A stretch of DNA of 64,000 bases. Origin: Blastococcus tunisiensis. Lineage in GTDB: Bacteria > Actinomycetota > Actinomycetes > Mycobacteriales > Geodermatophilaceae. Below are positions 53,331 through 63,715 of this stretch, piece after piece (position 1 is the stretch's first letter; each line of letters starts with the position of its first letter). Position numbers and translations under genes: made by a program. The stretch lies in contig NZ_FOND01000004.1 in NCBI RefSeq assembly GCF_900112815.1, positions 186,001-250,000 on the forward strand, written 5' to 3'. The notes beneath the pieces were generated by a model. The model was given only the letters and a program-made list of their open reading frames with translations. It was not told where the DNA came from and made no database searches.

Positions 53331-54237
53331 CGGCCAGCCAGGAGGCCCCCCGGGAGCGGGCGAGCTCCTGGTCGTCCCGGTTCTTCAGCACCGCCCCCCA
53401 GGTGCGGTCGACCGCGGCCGCGTCCAGCCGGGTCAGGCCGAGCAGGTCCAGCGCGGCGACCCAGTCGATGACCTCCGCGATGCCCGGCGGCTTGACCATG
53501 TCCAGCGAGCGCAGCCGGGCGACCGCGGCCGCGGCGGCCACCGCCAGCGGCTCGGCGCTGCCGGGCACCCGCCGGGTCACGATCTCGGCCACCCGCTCCG
53601 GGGAGGGGTAGTCGATCCAGTGGTAGAGGCACCGCCGGGTCAGCGCGTCGTGCAGGTCCCGGGTCCGGTTGGAGGTGAGGACGACGACCGGTGGGTGGGC
53701 GGCGCGGATCGTGCCCAGCTCGGGCACGGTGACCGCCGCCTCGGCCAGCACCTCGAAGGTGAACGCCTCGAACTCGGCGTCGGCGCGGTCGATCTCGTCG
53801 AGCAGCAGCACGGCCGGGCGCGGGCCGGGGTGCTCGATCGCCTGCAGCAGCGGCCGGCGCAGCAGGTAGTCGGCACCGAACAGGTCGTCCTCCGCGAGCG
53901 ACCCGCCGCGCGCCTCGGCCAGCCGGATGCCCAGCAGCTGGCGGGGGTGGTTCCACTCGTACAGCGCCTCGGCGGCGTCGATGCCCTCGAAGCACTGCAG
54001 CCGGTAGAGCGGGGTGTCCAGGATGCGGGCCAGCGCCTTCGCCGCCTCGGTCTTGCCGACGCCGGGCTCCCCCTCCAACAGCAGCGGTTGCGGCAGCCGC
54101 AGGGCGAGGAACAGCGCGGTCGCCAGACCCGGGTCGGCCAGGTAGTCCACCGCGTCGAGCCCGGCGGCGAGGGTCTCCACGTCCGGCACGCGGGCGCGGA
54201 CGTCCTCCTCGGCGCCGATCCGGGCCGCCGCCGTCAC
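53323..54237 (-). CDS. coxD: CoxD-like MoxR AAA+ ATPase
   Basis: This 304-residue MoxR-type AAA+ ATPase has Walker A GEPGVGKTEAAK near residue 57, Walker B VLLLDEIDRAD near residue 135 and sensor 1 VVLTSNRTRDL near 177. In Oligotropha, CoxD functions as a chaperone needed to insert sulfur and copper into apo-CO dehydrogenase; that role is inherited by homology. The GTG start lies nine bases after the XdhC-like gene, and the end overlaps coxE. The DIDRAD region and the YHWIDYPSPERVAEI segment match the family. Confidence 0.9.
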   Translation of the reverse strand: MTAAARIGAEEDVRARVPDVETLAAGLDAVDYLADPGLATALFLALRLPQPLLLEGEPGVGKTEAAKALARILDTPLYRLQCFEGIDAAEALYEWNHPRQLLGIRLAEARGGSLAEDDLFGADYLLRRPLLQAIEHPGPRPAVLLLDEIDRADAEFEAFTFEVLAEAAVTVPELGTIRAAHPPVVVLTSNRTRDLHDALTRRCLYHWIDYPSPERVAEIVTRRVPGSAEPLAVAAAAAVARLRSLDMVKPPGIAEVIDWVAALDLLGLTRLDAAAVDRTWGAVLKNRDDQELARSRGASWLAGG

Positions 54238-54246
54238 GACCGGCCC

Positions 54247-55158
54247 TCAGGACGCCGGGGCATACCGCTCCGGGTCGGCCACGAACGCCGTCCGGCAGCC
54301 CTCGCAGCAGAACCACGTCGTCGTCCCGCCGACCTCGGCGTGCGGGGTGCTGTCCACGGCGGCGACCGTCATGCCGCACACCGGATCGACGGCCCGGGCC
54401 GGACCGGCGTCCGGCCCCGCCGACGGGCGCTCCCCCGCGTGCCGTTCGGCGGCGCGGCGCTCCTGCACGATCTCGGCGAGCACCGACAGGGCGATCTCCG
54501 CCGCCGTCCTGCCGCCGATGTCGAGGCCGGCCGGGCTGTGCACCCGGCTGCGCTGCTCGTCGGTCACGTCGAGGGAGGCCAGCACGCCGGCCCCCCGGAT
54601 CCGGCTGGCGATCAGCCCCACGTAGGGGATGCCGAGGCGCAGCGCCGCGGCGAGGGCCGGCTCCTCCCCCCGCCCGTGCGAGGCCACCACCAGCGCGGCG
54701 TCACCGGCCGCGGGTGCGGCCTCGTCCCCGGCCACCAGCGCGACGTCGAGGCCGAGCGGACGGCCCAGCGCGGCGAGCGCCTCCGCGACCGGGCTGTCGC
54801 CGACCACCAGCATCCGCGGGGCCGGGACGCGTGGCTCGAGGAAGATCTCCACCGCACCACCGGACAGGCACGGGTTGGCGACGGTGACCGCGCCCTCCTC
54901 GGTGCTCTGCGGACCGACGTCACCCGGGACGATCCGCAGCAGCAGCGGCTCGTTCGTCGACAGCGTCATCAGCCCGTACTCGCGCACCGACGCCTCGGCG
55001 CAGGTGCCGCCGACGAAGCCGTCGATCGACCCGTCGGAGCGGACCAGCGCGGTGTCGCCGGCGTGCGCGCTGGTCGGCTTCTGCGCCCGGACGACGGTGG
55101 CCTGCACGAACGGCTCACGGGTGCGGGTCAGCTCCGCTGCGGCGTCGGTCACGGACAA
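54247..55158 (-). CDS. XdhC/CoxF-like maturation protein with C-terminal YHS domain
   Basis: This 303-residue protein has an N-terminal XdhC/CoxI segment (REPFVQATVVRAQKPTSAHAGDTALV and GGTCAEASVREYG). The XdhC C-terminal Rossmann domain follows (LVVGDSPVAEALAALGRPLGLDVALV), and then a fused YHS metal-binding domain (AVDPVCGMTV and WFCCEGCRTAFVADPERY). XdhC proteins bind molybdenum cofactor and help sulfurate it; the YHS extension could handle copper, which fits the Mo-Cu centre of CO dehydrogenase. The TTG at 55158 follows GGGAGA, seven bases upstream; a GTG at 55152 is an alternative. Confidence 0.87.
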   Translation of the reverse strand: MSVTDAAAELTRTREPFVQATVVRAQKPTSAHAGDTALVRSDGSIDGFVGGTCAEASVREYGLMTLSTNEPLLLRIVPGDVGPQSTEEGAVTVANPCLSGGAVEIFLEPRVPAPRMLVVGDSPVAEALAALGRPLGLDVALVAGDEAAPAAGDAALVVASHGRGEEPALAAALRLGIPYVGLIASRIRGAGVLASLDVTDEQRSRVHSPAGLDIGGRTAAEIALSVLAEIVQERRAAERHAGERPSAGPDAGPARAVDPVCGMTVAAVDSTPHAEVGGTTTWFCCEGCRTAFVADPERYAPAS

Positions 55159-55219
55159 CGGTGGATCTCCCTTCCGATGAGCGGTTCGGCCCGCTGCAGG
55201 GGCGGTGACGGGCTGGAAC

Positions 55220-55275
55220 GGCCTTCTCGCAGGGGCCCGCGCCGAGCCCGCGAGGCGTGGGGGGCGAGAAGGTCC
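55220..55275 (+). repeat. Intergenic hairpin repeat family B, copy 3
   Basis: GGCCTTCTCGC (55220-55230) pairs with GCGAGAAGGTCC (55264-55275) with a single bulged T. The apex contains CGCCGAGCCCGCGAGGCGTG. The stem sequence differs from copies 1 and 2 yet stays complementary. It lies just after the coxL stop and may separate coxMSL from the accessory genes. Confidence 0.8.
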
Positions 55276-55279
55276 TTGT

Positions 55280-57678
<2,399 letters not shown>

Positions 57679-57682
<4 letters not shown>

Positions 57683-58173
57683 GCCGGTACCTCGCTGGCG
57701 GTCGTGCCCTCGGCGGCCGGGTGCGCGGCGGCCCACTGGACGGAACGGACGATCGTGGCGTAGCCGGTGCAGCGGCAGATCTGGCCGGAGATGGCCTCGC
57801 GGATCTCGTCCTCGGCCGGATCGGGGTTGCGGTCGAGCAGCGCGCGGGCGGTGAGCATCATCCCCGGGGTGCAGAACCCGCACTGCAGGCCGTGCTCCTC
57901 CATGAACCCCTGCTGGACCGGGTCGAGGGTCGCGCCGTCGGCCATGCCCTCGACCGTGGTCACCTCGTGCCCGGCGGTCATGGCCGCCAGCTGGGTGCAC
58001 GACTTCACCGGTTCGCCGTCGACGAGCACCACGCAGGTGCCGCAGTTGCTGGTGTCGCACCCCCAGTGGGTGCCGGTCAGCCCGAGCGACTCGCGCAGGT
58101 AGTGCACGAGCAGGATGCGGGGTTCGACGTCGCGGGTGACCTCGGTCCCGTTGACGGTCATCGTGACCTGCAT
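57679..58173 (-). CDS. coxS: Carbon monoxide dehydrogenase small iron-sulfur subunit
   Basis: This 164-residue subunit carries two [2Fe-2S] clusters. The plant-ferredoxin-like one is GCDTSNCGTCVV plus a distal Cys (VKSCTQLA). The C-terminal one is CGFCTPGMM with ICRCTGY. Length and spacing match CoxS. It shuttles electrons from the molybdenum centre to FAD. The ATG at 58173 lies 11 bases after coxM, and the stop overlaps coxL. Confidence 0.96.
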
Positions 58174-58184
58174 GGTCGGCCTCC

Positions 58185-59063
58185 TCAGGCGACGGCGGGG
58201 TGGGCCGCGCGGTCGAGGGCACGGCCCAGGACGCGGCGGGTGAGTTCGGCGGCGAGGTGGCGCTTGTAGTCCACCGGGCCGCGCTGGTCCTCGATCGGCG
58301 AGCTGGCCGCGGCGGCCAGGTCCGCGGCCTCGGCGAAGAGGTCCTCGCTGGGCCGCTCCCCGATCAGCACGGCCGCGGCCTCGACCGCCGGCCCTTCCAG
58401 GCCCAGGGCGGTGAGGCCGATGGTGGCGTCGGCGACGGTGCCGTCCTCGGCCATCCAGAGGGCCGCGCCGGCGGCCGCGACGGCCCAGTCACCGACCCTG
58501 CGCTCGACCTTCTCGTAGGCGCTGCCCGCCCGCGGGCGGACGGGGAACCGGATCTCGGTGATCAGCTCGTGCTGCTCGCAGGCGGTCTCGTAGGGGCCGC
58601 GGTGGAAGTCGGCCATGTCGACGACGCGCTCGCCGCCCGGGGAGGCGATGACGATCCGGGCGTGCAGGACGTCGCACACGGTGGTGAGGTCCTCGGCGGG
58701 ATCGGCCTGGCCCAGGGAGCCGCCGATGGTGCCGCGGTTGCGCACCACGGGATCGGCGATGACCCGCTCCGCGTCGTGGATGATCGGGAACAGCCGGCCG
58801 ACGACGTCGGAGTCCAGCAGCTCGGCGTGGCGGGTCAGCGCCCCCACGCGCAGCTCGTCGGGCTCCTCGGTGAGCGCGTGCAGCTCGGCGACGTCGTTGA
58901 TGTCGATGATCCAGTCGGGCCGGGCCAGCCGGAGCTTCATCATCGGCAGCAGGCTGTGCCCGCCGGCGATGACGCGGGCCTCCGGCCCGTGGCGTTCGAG
59001 GAGCTCCAGGGCGTTCGCGACGCTGGTCGCGCGGACGTAGTCGAACGGAGCCGGTACCTGCAC
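58185..59063 (-). CDS. coxM: Carbon monoxide dehydrogenase medium FAD subunit
   Basis: This 292-residue FAD-binding subunit has the two diagnostic motifs AGGHSLLPMMKLRL near residue 32 and TIGGSLGQADPAEDL near residue 112. A CO dehydrogenase C-terminal domain follows. It receives electrons from CoxS and reduces the quinone or cytochrome partner. The GTG at 59063 follows GGAAGGGGG. It is the first gene of the operon and faces the divergent LysR gene 115 bp away. It is probably activated by that LysR protein. Confidence 0.94.
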   Translation of the reverse strand: MQVPAPFDYVRATSVANALELLERHGPEARVIAGGHSLLPMMKLRLARPDWIIDINDVAELHALTEEPDELRVGALTRHAELLDSDVVGRLFPIIHDAERVIADPVVRNRGTIGGSLGQADPAEDLTTVCDVLHARIVIASPGGERVVDMADFHRGPYETACEQHELITEIRFPVRPRAGSAYEKVERRVGDWAVAAAGAALWMAEDGTVADATIGLTALGLEGPAVEAAAVLIGERPSEDLFAEAADLAAAASSPIEDQRGPVDYKRHLAAELTRRVLGRALDRAAHPAVA

Positions 59064-59135
59064 GGGGGGACCCCCTTCCCACGGGCCCCGCGGTGGGGCC
59101 CTGGTGCGGTGGACCTTGTCGGTGACCTGGATCAC

Positions 59136-59141
59136 TGTCAA
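59136..59141 (-). promoter_or_regulatory. -35 element of the cox operon (TTGACA)
   Basis: TTGACA on the minus strand is followed after 17 bp by the weak -10 candidate CAAGGT (59118-59113). A weak -10 fits an activator-dependent promoter. Confidence 0.5.
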
Positions 59142-59148
59142 CATCGAG

Positions 59149-59164
59149 ATAACCGACCGGTTAT
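59149..59164. promoter_or_regulatory. Inverted repeat ATAACCG-N2-CGGTTAT, candidate LysR operator
   Basis: Two perfect 7-bp arms lie seven bp upstream of the cox -35 element and 14 bp before the LysR ATG. Position and symmetry suit a LysR site controlling both divergent genes. It is unusually AT-rich for this genome. Confidence 0.65.
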
Positions 59165-59178
59165 GAGGGCCGTCCGCC

Positions 59179-60135
59179 ATGACGTTCACCCAGCTCCGCA
59201 CCTTCGCGCTCGTCGCCGAGCTGGGGTCGCTGCGTGCCGCGGCGAAGGCACTGGGGGTGAGCGAGCCGGCGGTGTCCTCGGCGGTCGCGGCGCTGCGAGC
59301 CGACCTCGGGGACCCGCTCTTCCGGCGGACCGGTGCCGGGATCACGCTCACCCCGGGCGGGCGGGCGCTGGCCACGCGGGCCCGGGAGCTGGTCCGGCTG
59401 GCCGACCGCACCCGCCGCGAGGTGAGCCAGGCGACCTCCGCAGGCTCGCTGCGCGTGCTCGCCACGGCGGCCTGCGCCGAGCACGTGGCGGGCGCGGCGG
59501 TGGCGGCCTTCACCCGGCGGCTGAACCGGGCGGCGGTGGACCTCACGGTGGGCTCGACCGGCTGCGCGGCGAGCGCCCTGGCCGACGACGTCGCGGACAT
59601 CGTGCTCGGCGTCCGGCCCCGGCCGGTGTCCGGACCGGCACCGGACGCGGTGCCCTTCCTGCGGTACGAGCGGATCGTGGTGGCCGCACCCGGGCACCCG
59701 CTCGCCGGCCGTCGCCGGCTCGCCGTCGCCGACCTCGGCGGCCGTCCCTGGCTGACCGGCCCGGGCGGGTTCGAGGCGGGCAGCGAGGAGGAGCGCTGGG
59801 CGGACCGGGCCGGCCTGCCGACCGAGGTCGAGGAGTGCGAGAGCGAGGCCGCCGCGCTGACCGCCGTCCGGTCGGGGCCGGGGCTGCTGCTCGCCCTCGC
59901 TCACGCCGTGGCCGGCGACCTCCGGCGGGGCACGCTCGTCCGGCTGCCGGTCGAGGGCACGCCGGTCACCGGCCTGTGGTGGGCGACCATCCCCGGTGAC
60001 GGGCGGGCGACGAGCGCGGCGCGGGCGCTGCAGCGCTTCCTGACCACGCCGGACGCGACCAGCGCGCTGCTCGACCGGCCGACCCGGCCCCGGCCCACCG
60101 TGCGGGTGGGGCTGTGGAGCTCGCCGGTCCCCTAG
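59179..60135 (+). CDS. LysR-type transcriptional regulator
   Basis: This 318-residue regulator has an N-terminal winged helix (LRTFALVAELGSLRAAAKALGVSEPAVSSAVAALRADLGDPLFRR, residues 6-50) and a substrate-binding-like effector domain. It is divergent from coxM with an inverted-repeat operator between them, so it is probably the activator of the CO dehydrogenase operon; LysR proteins hold this position in several CO-oxidising actinobacteria. The ATG at 59179 is the first in-frame start. Its TAG stop is shared on the opposite strand with the convergent gene (CTAG at 60132-60135). Confidence 0.9.
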   Translation: MTFTQLRTFALVAELGSLRAAAKALGVSEPAVSSAVAALRADLGDPLFRRTGAGITLTPGGRALATRARELVRLADRTRREVSQATSAGSLRVLATAACAEHVAGAAVAAFTRRLNRAAVDLTVGSTGCAASALADDVADIVLGVRPRPVSGPAPDAVPFLRYERIVVAAPGHPLAGRRRLAVADLGGRPWLTGPGGFEAGSEEERWADRAGLPTEVEECESEAAALTAVRSGPGLLLALAHAVAGDLRRGTLVRLPVEGTPVTGLWWATIPGDGRATSAARALQRFLTTPDATSALLDRPTRPRPTVRVGLWSSPVP

Positions 60136-60479
60136 TCCGCCGACGGGTCCGGCGGCGGTGGCTCACCGCCGGCCACCCGGTCGGAGATGCGGGCACCCGG
60201 GTGCGACTGGGCCGCCCCCGAGGACCCCGCCTCCGGGTCGAGCCCGATGGACCGGTTCGGTCCGGGCTCCCCCTCGCCGAGGACGACCTGCCCCTCCGTC
60301 ATCTCAGGGTCGCCGTGCCGCTGCTCGACCGGCGCCTCGCCCGGCTTCGCCTCGGCGCCCCGGTCGTGCACCTCCCGGACGGCGCTGCCCCGTTCCGCGA
60401 CGCCGATCGCGTCGGCGACGTCGTCGCCGCTGCGCGCGTGGTCGGGCGACGTGCCCTCGGTGCGGGGTTCCTCGGTCAC
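60132..60479 (-). CDS. Uncharacterised acidic 115-residue protein
   Basis: I do not recognise this protein. It is hydrophilic, rich in Glu, Gly, Pro and Asp, with no membrane segment, signal peptide or Cys, and is probably disordered. The GTG at 60479 was chosen because GGAGG lies five bases upstream; a GTG four codons earlier is in the same frame. G/C third-position bias is clear. The stop overlaps the LysR stop on the other strand through CTAG. It may be a small stress or regulatory protein. Confidence 0.5.
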   Translation of the reverse strand: MTEEPRTEGTSPDHARSGDDVADAIGVAERGSAVREVHDRGAEAKPGEAPVEQRHGDPEMTEGQVVLGEGEPGPNRSIGLDPEAGSSGAAQSHPGARISDRVAGGEPPPPDPSAD

Positions 60480-60554
60480 GGCGTCCTCCACGGCGTCGGG
60501 GCGGGCTGGGGCCGAGTGTCGACCCCACGGGGCGCGCGGGGCAAGCGCGGGCGG

Positions 60555-61526
60555 TCAGTCCCGCTCGGCCAGGGAGGCCGCGTGCGCGACGGCCCGGTCC
60601 CGGGCCTCGGCGGCCTCCTCGGCCTCGTGCTGGGCCGCGGTGAGCCGGCGCTGCGCGCGCTTGAGGGTGGCGGCGGCGTCCCCGGCGTCCCGTTCGGCGC
60701 CGGCGAGCTGCTCGGCCAGGTCGTCCACCCGTTCCCGCAGCTGGGTACGACGCTCCTCGAGCGTCCCGACCTCCCGGCGCTGCTCCTCGGCCGCGCTCTC
60801 GGCCTCCTCGGCGGCGGCGACGGCCGCCTCGGCCGCCTCCCGGGCACGCGCCAGCTCGCGCTGCCGCTTCTCCTCCGCGGCCCGGCGGCGCTCCTCCTGC
60901 TCGCGCGCCCTGCGCTCGGCCGCCGACTCCCCCGCCTGCTTCTCCTCCGGCGACCCCTGCTTCTCCCGCGCGCCGGCCGTCGCCGGCTTCCCGGGCCGTT
61001 CCGGGCGTCCGGAGCGGGGCGGGTGCACCAGCCGCAGGTCGGGCCGGGCGACCGTCGTCCCCATGCCGCTGTAGCTCATCGGCGAGGTGAGCCGGCCGGT
61101 GAGCAGCGCCCGCCCCGCCTCCGGGTCGGACATCGCGGCGCGGAGGGTCTCCTCGATCTGGGTGGCCACCGAGGTGCTGACCGGGTGCCCCTGGTCGTTC
61201 GCCAGCGCGCGGGCCTGCCGGGTGAGGGCCGTGAGCAGCTGCCGGCGCTGCACGTCCAGGGCGCGGAGCTGGTCACCGGCCAGGTTCTCCTGGGCCTCGC
61301 GGAGCAGGCTCCCCAGCTCGACCAGGCCCTCGATCTCGGCGCGCTGCTCCCGGACCAGGAGGTTGGCCGCCCAGGCGGCGGCCGACGGCTTGGGCAGCGC
61401 GCCGATCTCCTTCGCCAGCGCCTTGTCGCCGTCGGCCCTGGCCTCGTTTTGGCGGGCCTTCCGGAGGGCGATGAACTCCTCCGGCGGGACCGCGTAGAGC
61501 TCGTCGGCCACCTCGTCGAGATCCAC
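60555..61526 (-). CDS. Uncharacterised coiled-coil protein, 323 residues
   Basis: This 323-residue protein belongs to an actinobacterial family of unknown function. The N-terminal 150 residues contain recognisable conserved segments (DELYAVPPEEFIALRKARQNEA, GALPKPSAAAWAANLLVRE). A Pro/Gly-rich linker follows, then a strongly charged helical region of about 140 residues (Glu, Arg, Ala and Lys heptads) that is probably a coiled coil. The GTG at 61526 follows AAGG, eight bases upstream. There is no signal peptide or membrane segment. Its role is unknown. Confidence 0.75.
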   Translation of the reverse strand: MDLDEVADELYAVPPEEFIALRKARQNEARADGDKALAKEIGALPKPSAAAWAANLLVREQRAEIEGLVELGSLLREAQENLAGDQLRALDVQRRQLLTALTRQARALANDQGHPVSTSVATQIEETLRAAMSDPEAGRALLTGRLTSPMSYSGMGTTVARPDLRLVHPPRSGRPERPGKPATAGAREKQGSPEEKQAGESAAERRAREQEERRRAAEEKRQRELARAREAAEAAVAAAEEAESAAEEQRREVGTLEERRTQLRERVDDLAEQLAGAERDAGDAAATLKRAQRRLTAAQHEAEEAAEARDRAVAHAASLAERD

Positions 61527-61569
61527 GGGCGAGACCTTGCCAGAGGCCGTCCCCGCCGTCTGCCGAACG

Positions 61570-61626
61570 CGAACCATGCGATCTCGTGGCCATCGACGCC
61601 CGATCGCCCCGAGACCGCATGGTTCG
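61570..61626. repeat. Long inverted repeat CGAACCATGCG ... CGCATGGTTCG
   Basis: The left arm (61570-61586, starting CGAACCATGCG and ending TCTCG) pairs with the right arm (61610-61626) over 17 positions with one mismatch, around a 23-nt loop. It lies between the 3' end of arsI and the start of the coiled-coil gene and could terminate arsI transcription. Confidence 0.7.
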
Positions 61627-61635
61627 TCGCGCGCG

Positions 61636-62118
61636 TCAGCAGCAGGCGGCGGCGACGCGCGCGTCGGTGTCCGCGCCCTCGGGCCGGCAGCAGGTGCCGT
61701 CACCGGCCACCTCGGACAGCTCGGCCTCCGTCCTGCCCTCGAGGTCGGGGCGGGCGTCGGCGGTGACGGTGTAGACCTCCCACGGCTCGCCGCCGGGGCC
61801 GGTCACCCAGACCTTGTCCTGGACGGCGTAGCAGCAGGTGGTGCCGTCCTCGACCCGCGTGGCCAGGCCGGCGTCGGCCAGCCGGCTCGTCGCCGCGCCG
61901 ACCTCGTCGGTGGAGGGCACCTCGACGCCGAGGTGGTCCATGCGGGTCGGCTCGCCGGCGTCCCCTTCCAGCAGGACCAGCTTCAGCGGCGGCTCGGCGA
62001 TGGCGAAGTTGGCGTACCCGGGACGGCGCTTGGCCGGGACGGCGTCGAAGAGCCGCGAGTAGAAGTCGACGGCGGCGTCGAGGTCGGCGACGCGGAGCGC
62101 GAGCTGTACACGGGACAC
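61636..62118 (-). CDS. arsI: ArsI/CadI-type glyoxalase-fold protein (C-As lyase family)
   Basis: This 160-residue protein has the vicinal-oxygen-chelate fold of ArsI. ArsI removes methyl or aryl groups from trivalent organoarsenicals with Fe(II) and O2. The metal ligand His62 (MDHLGVEV) and Glu114 (GEPWEVYT) are visible, as is the vicinal pair Cys95-Cys96 (DGTTCCYAVQDKVWV), which matches the arsenic-binding pair of the family. Three further Cys pairs or clusters occur in the last 20 residues (GTCCRPE, AACC). The GTG start at 62118 is supported by GAGAGGTGG upstream. It is divergent from arsR. Confidence 0.88.
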   Translation of the reverse strand: MSRVQLALRVADLDAAVDFYSRLFDAVPAKRRPGYANFAIAEPPLKLVLLEGDAGEPTRMDHLGVEVPSTDEVGAATSRLADAGLATRVEDGTTCCYAVQDKVWVTGPGGEPWEVYTVTADARPDLEGRTEAELSEVAGDGTCCRPEGADTDARVAAACC

Positions 62119-62147
62119 GGGGGATCCACCTCTCGTCAGGACATCGA

Positions 62148-62190
62148 CAGGCATCGATGTCTGAATACCGAATGAACACCAGGCATCGAT
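62148..62190. promoter_or_regulatory. 11-bp direct repeats CAGGCATCGAT in the arsI-arsR spacer
   Basis: CAGGCATCGAT occurs at 62148-62158 and 62180-62190, 32 bp apart. Both copies lie in the divergent spacer between arsI and arsR. They are candidate ArsR operators. Confidence 0.55.
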
Positions 62191-62192
62191 AC

Positions 62193-62220
62193 TTGTCAAT
62201 ACGATGGACGTCGCTACGAT
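62193..62220 (+). promoter_or_regulatory. arsR promoter (-35 TTGTCA, -10 TACGAT)
   Basis: TTGTCA (62193-62198) and TACGAT (62215-62220) are separated by 16 bp. On the opposite strand TTGACA (62199-62194) is a -35 for arsI, so the two -35 elements overlap and one bound repressor could shut both. Confidence 0.65.
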
Positions 62221-62249
62221 GGGCGGCGATGTCTGCGACGGAGGAACCG

Positions 62250-62594
62250 ATGACCGACCCTGGCCTGGCGTGCTGCACGCCGCTCTCCGGCACGGCGATG
62301 TCCGCCGAGCAGGCCGAGCAGGTCGCCCCCCTGCTCAAGGCGCTGGCGGACCCCGTACGGCTGCGCCTGGTGAGCCTGATCGCCTCGAGCGCGACCGGCG
62401 AGGCCTGCGTCTGCGACCTCAACGACGCGTTCGACCTCACCCAGGCGACGATCAGCCACCACCTCAAGGTGCTGCACTCGGCCGGTCTGCTCGACCGCGA
62501 CAAGCGCGGCGTGTGGGTGTACTACGCCGTGCGGCCCGCGGCGCTGGCCGCCGTCGCGAACCTGTTCCAGGCACCGGCGCTGATGCCGTCATGA
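62250..62594 (+). CDS. arsR: ArsR-family arsenic-responsive repressor
   Basis: This 114-residue winged-helix repressor has the HTH LCDLNDAFDLTQATISHHLKVLHSAGLL-like segment and likely As(III) ligands: Cys53 and Cys55 in ACVCDL, and Cys8-Cys9 at the N terminus. As(III) binding would release it from DNA. The ATG at 62250 has GGAGGA at a spacing of four; an ATG at 62229 is an alternative. The stop overlaps the acr3 start (ATGA), so the operon is arsR, acr3, arsC. Confidence 0.93.
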   Translation: MTDPGLACCTPLSGTAMSAEQAEQVAPLLKALADPVRLRLVSLIASSATGEACVCDLNDAFDLTQATISHHLKVLHSAGLLDRDKRGVWVYYAVRPAALAAVANLFQAPALMPS

Positions 62595-63715
62595 GCGACA
62601 CCGTGCACGAGCACGGCCGCCCCGCCGCCCCGGCCGACGCACCGGTGCTGCAGAAGCTGTCCACCCTCGACCGGTTCCTGCCGATCTGGATCATCGCCGC
62701 CATGGCCCTCGGGCTGGCGCTGGGCCGCTGGGTCCCGGGTCTGGACGACGCCCTCTCGGCGGTCGAGGTCGGCAACGTCAGCCTGCCGATCGCGATCGGC
62801 CTGCTGCTGATGATGTACCCGGTGCTGGCCAAGGTCCGGTACTCCGAACTCGACCGCGTGACCGGCGACCGGAAGCTCCTGGGCGCCAGCCTGGTGCTCA
62901 ACTGGGTGCTCGGACCGGCACTGATGTTCGCCCTCGCCTGGCTACTGCTGCCCGACCTCCCCGAGTACCGGACCGGCCTGATCATCGTGGGTCTGGCCCG
63001 CTGCATCGCGATGGTGCTGATCTGGAACGACCTGTCCTGCGGCGACCGCGAGGCGGCGACCGTCCTGGTCGCGATCAACTCGGTGTTCCAGATCGTCGCC
63101 TTCGCCGCGCTCGGCTGGTTCTACCTGCAGGTGCTGCCCGGCTGGCTCGGGCTGTCCACGACGTCGGCGGAGTTCAGCGTCTGGGCGATCGTCGTCTCGG
63201 TGCTGGTCTTCCTCGGCATCCCGCTGGTCGCGGGGTTCCTCACCCGGACGCTGGGCGAGCGCCGCAAGGGCCGAGCCTGGTACGAGGAACGGTTCCTCCC
63301 GCGGATCGGCCCGGTCGCCCTCTACGGGCTGCTGTTCACCATCGTCATGCTCTTCGCCCTGCAGGGGGACGCGATCACCTCCCAGCCCTGGGACGTCGCC
63401 CGCATCGCGCTGCCGCTGCTCGCCTACTTCGCGCTGATGTTCGGCGGCTCGTTCCTCCTCGGCATGCGGCTGCGGCTGGGCTACGCCAAGACGGCGACGC
63501 TGGCCTTCACCGCCGCCGGCAACAACTTCGAGCTGGCCATCGCCGTCGCGATCGGCACGTTCGGCGTCACCAGCGGTCAGGCGCTGGCCGGTGTCGTCGG
63601 CCCGCTGATCGAGGTTCCCGTGCTGGTCGGCCTGGTCTACGTGTCCCTGTGGGCCGCCCGGCGCTGGTTCCCCGGCGACCCGACCGTCCCCGACCTCGTC
63701 CGGAGTGCCCGATGA
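62591..63715 (+). CDS. acr3: ACR3-family arsenite efflux transporter
   Basis: This 374-residue membrane protein has ten segments. It carries the conserved Cys in GLARCIAMVLIWNDL near residue 138, essential for arsenite transport in the family, and AGNNFELAIAVAIGTFG near the C terminus. It exports As(III) using the proton gradient. Both ends overlap neighbours by ATGA. Product names arsB and acr3 are used interchangeably; the sequence is ACR3, not the ArsB NhaD type. Confidence 0.95.
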   Translation: MSDTVHEHGRPAAPADAPVLQKLSTLDRFLPIWIIAAMALGLALGRWVPGLDDALSAVEVGNVSLPIAIGLLLMMYPVLAKVRYSELDRVTGDRKLLGASLVLNWVLGPALMFALAWLLLPDLPEYRTGLIIVGLARCIAMVLIWNDLSCGDREAATVLVAINSVFQIVAFAALGWFYLQVLPGWLGLSTTSAEFSVWAIVVSVLVFLGIPLVAGFLTRTLGERRKGRAWYEERFLPRIGPVALYGLLFTIVMLFALQGDAITSQPWDVARIALPLLAYFALMFGGSFLLGMRLRLGYAKTATLAFTAAGNNFELAIAVAIGTFGVTSGQALAGVVGPLIEVPVLVGLVYVSLWAARRWFPGDPTVPDLVRSAR

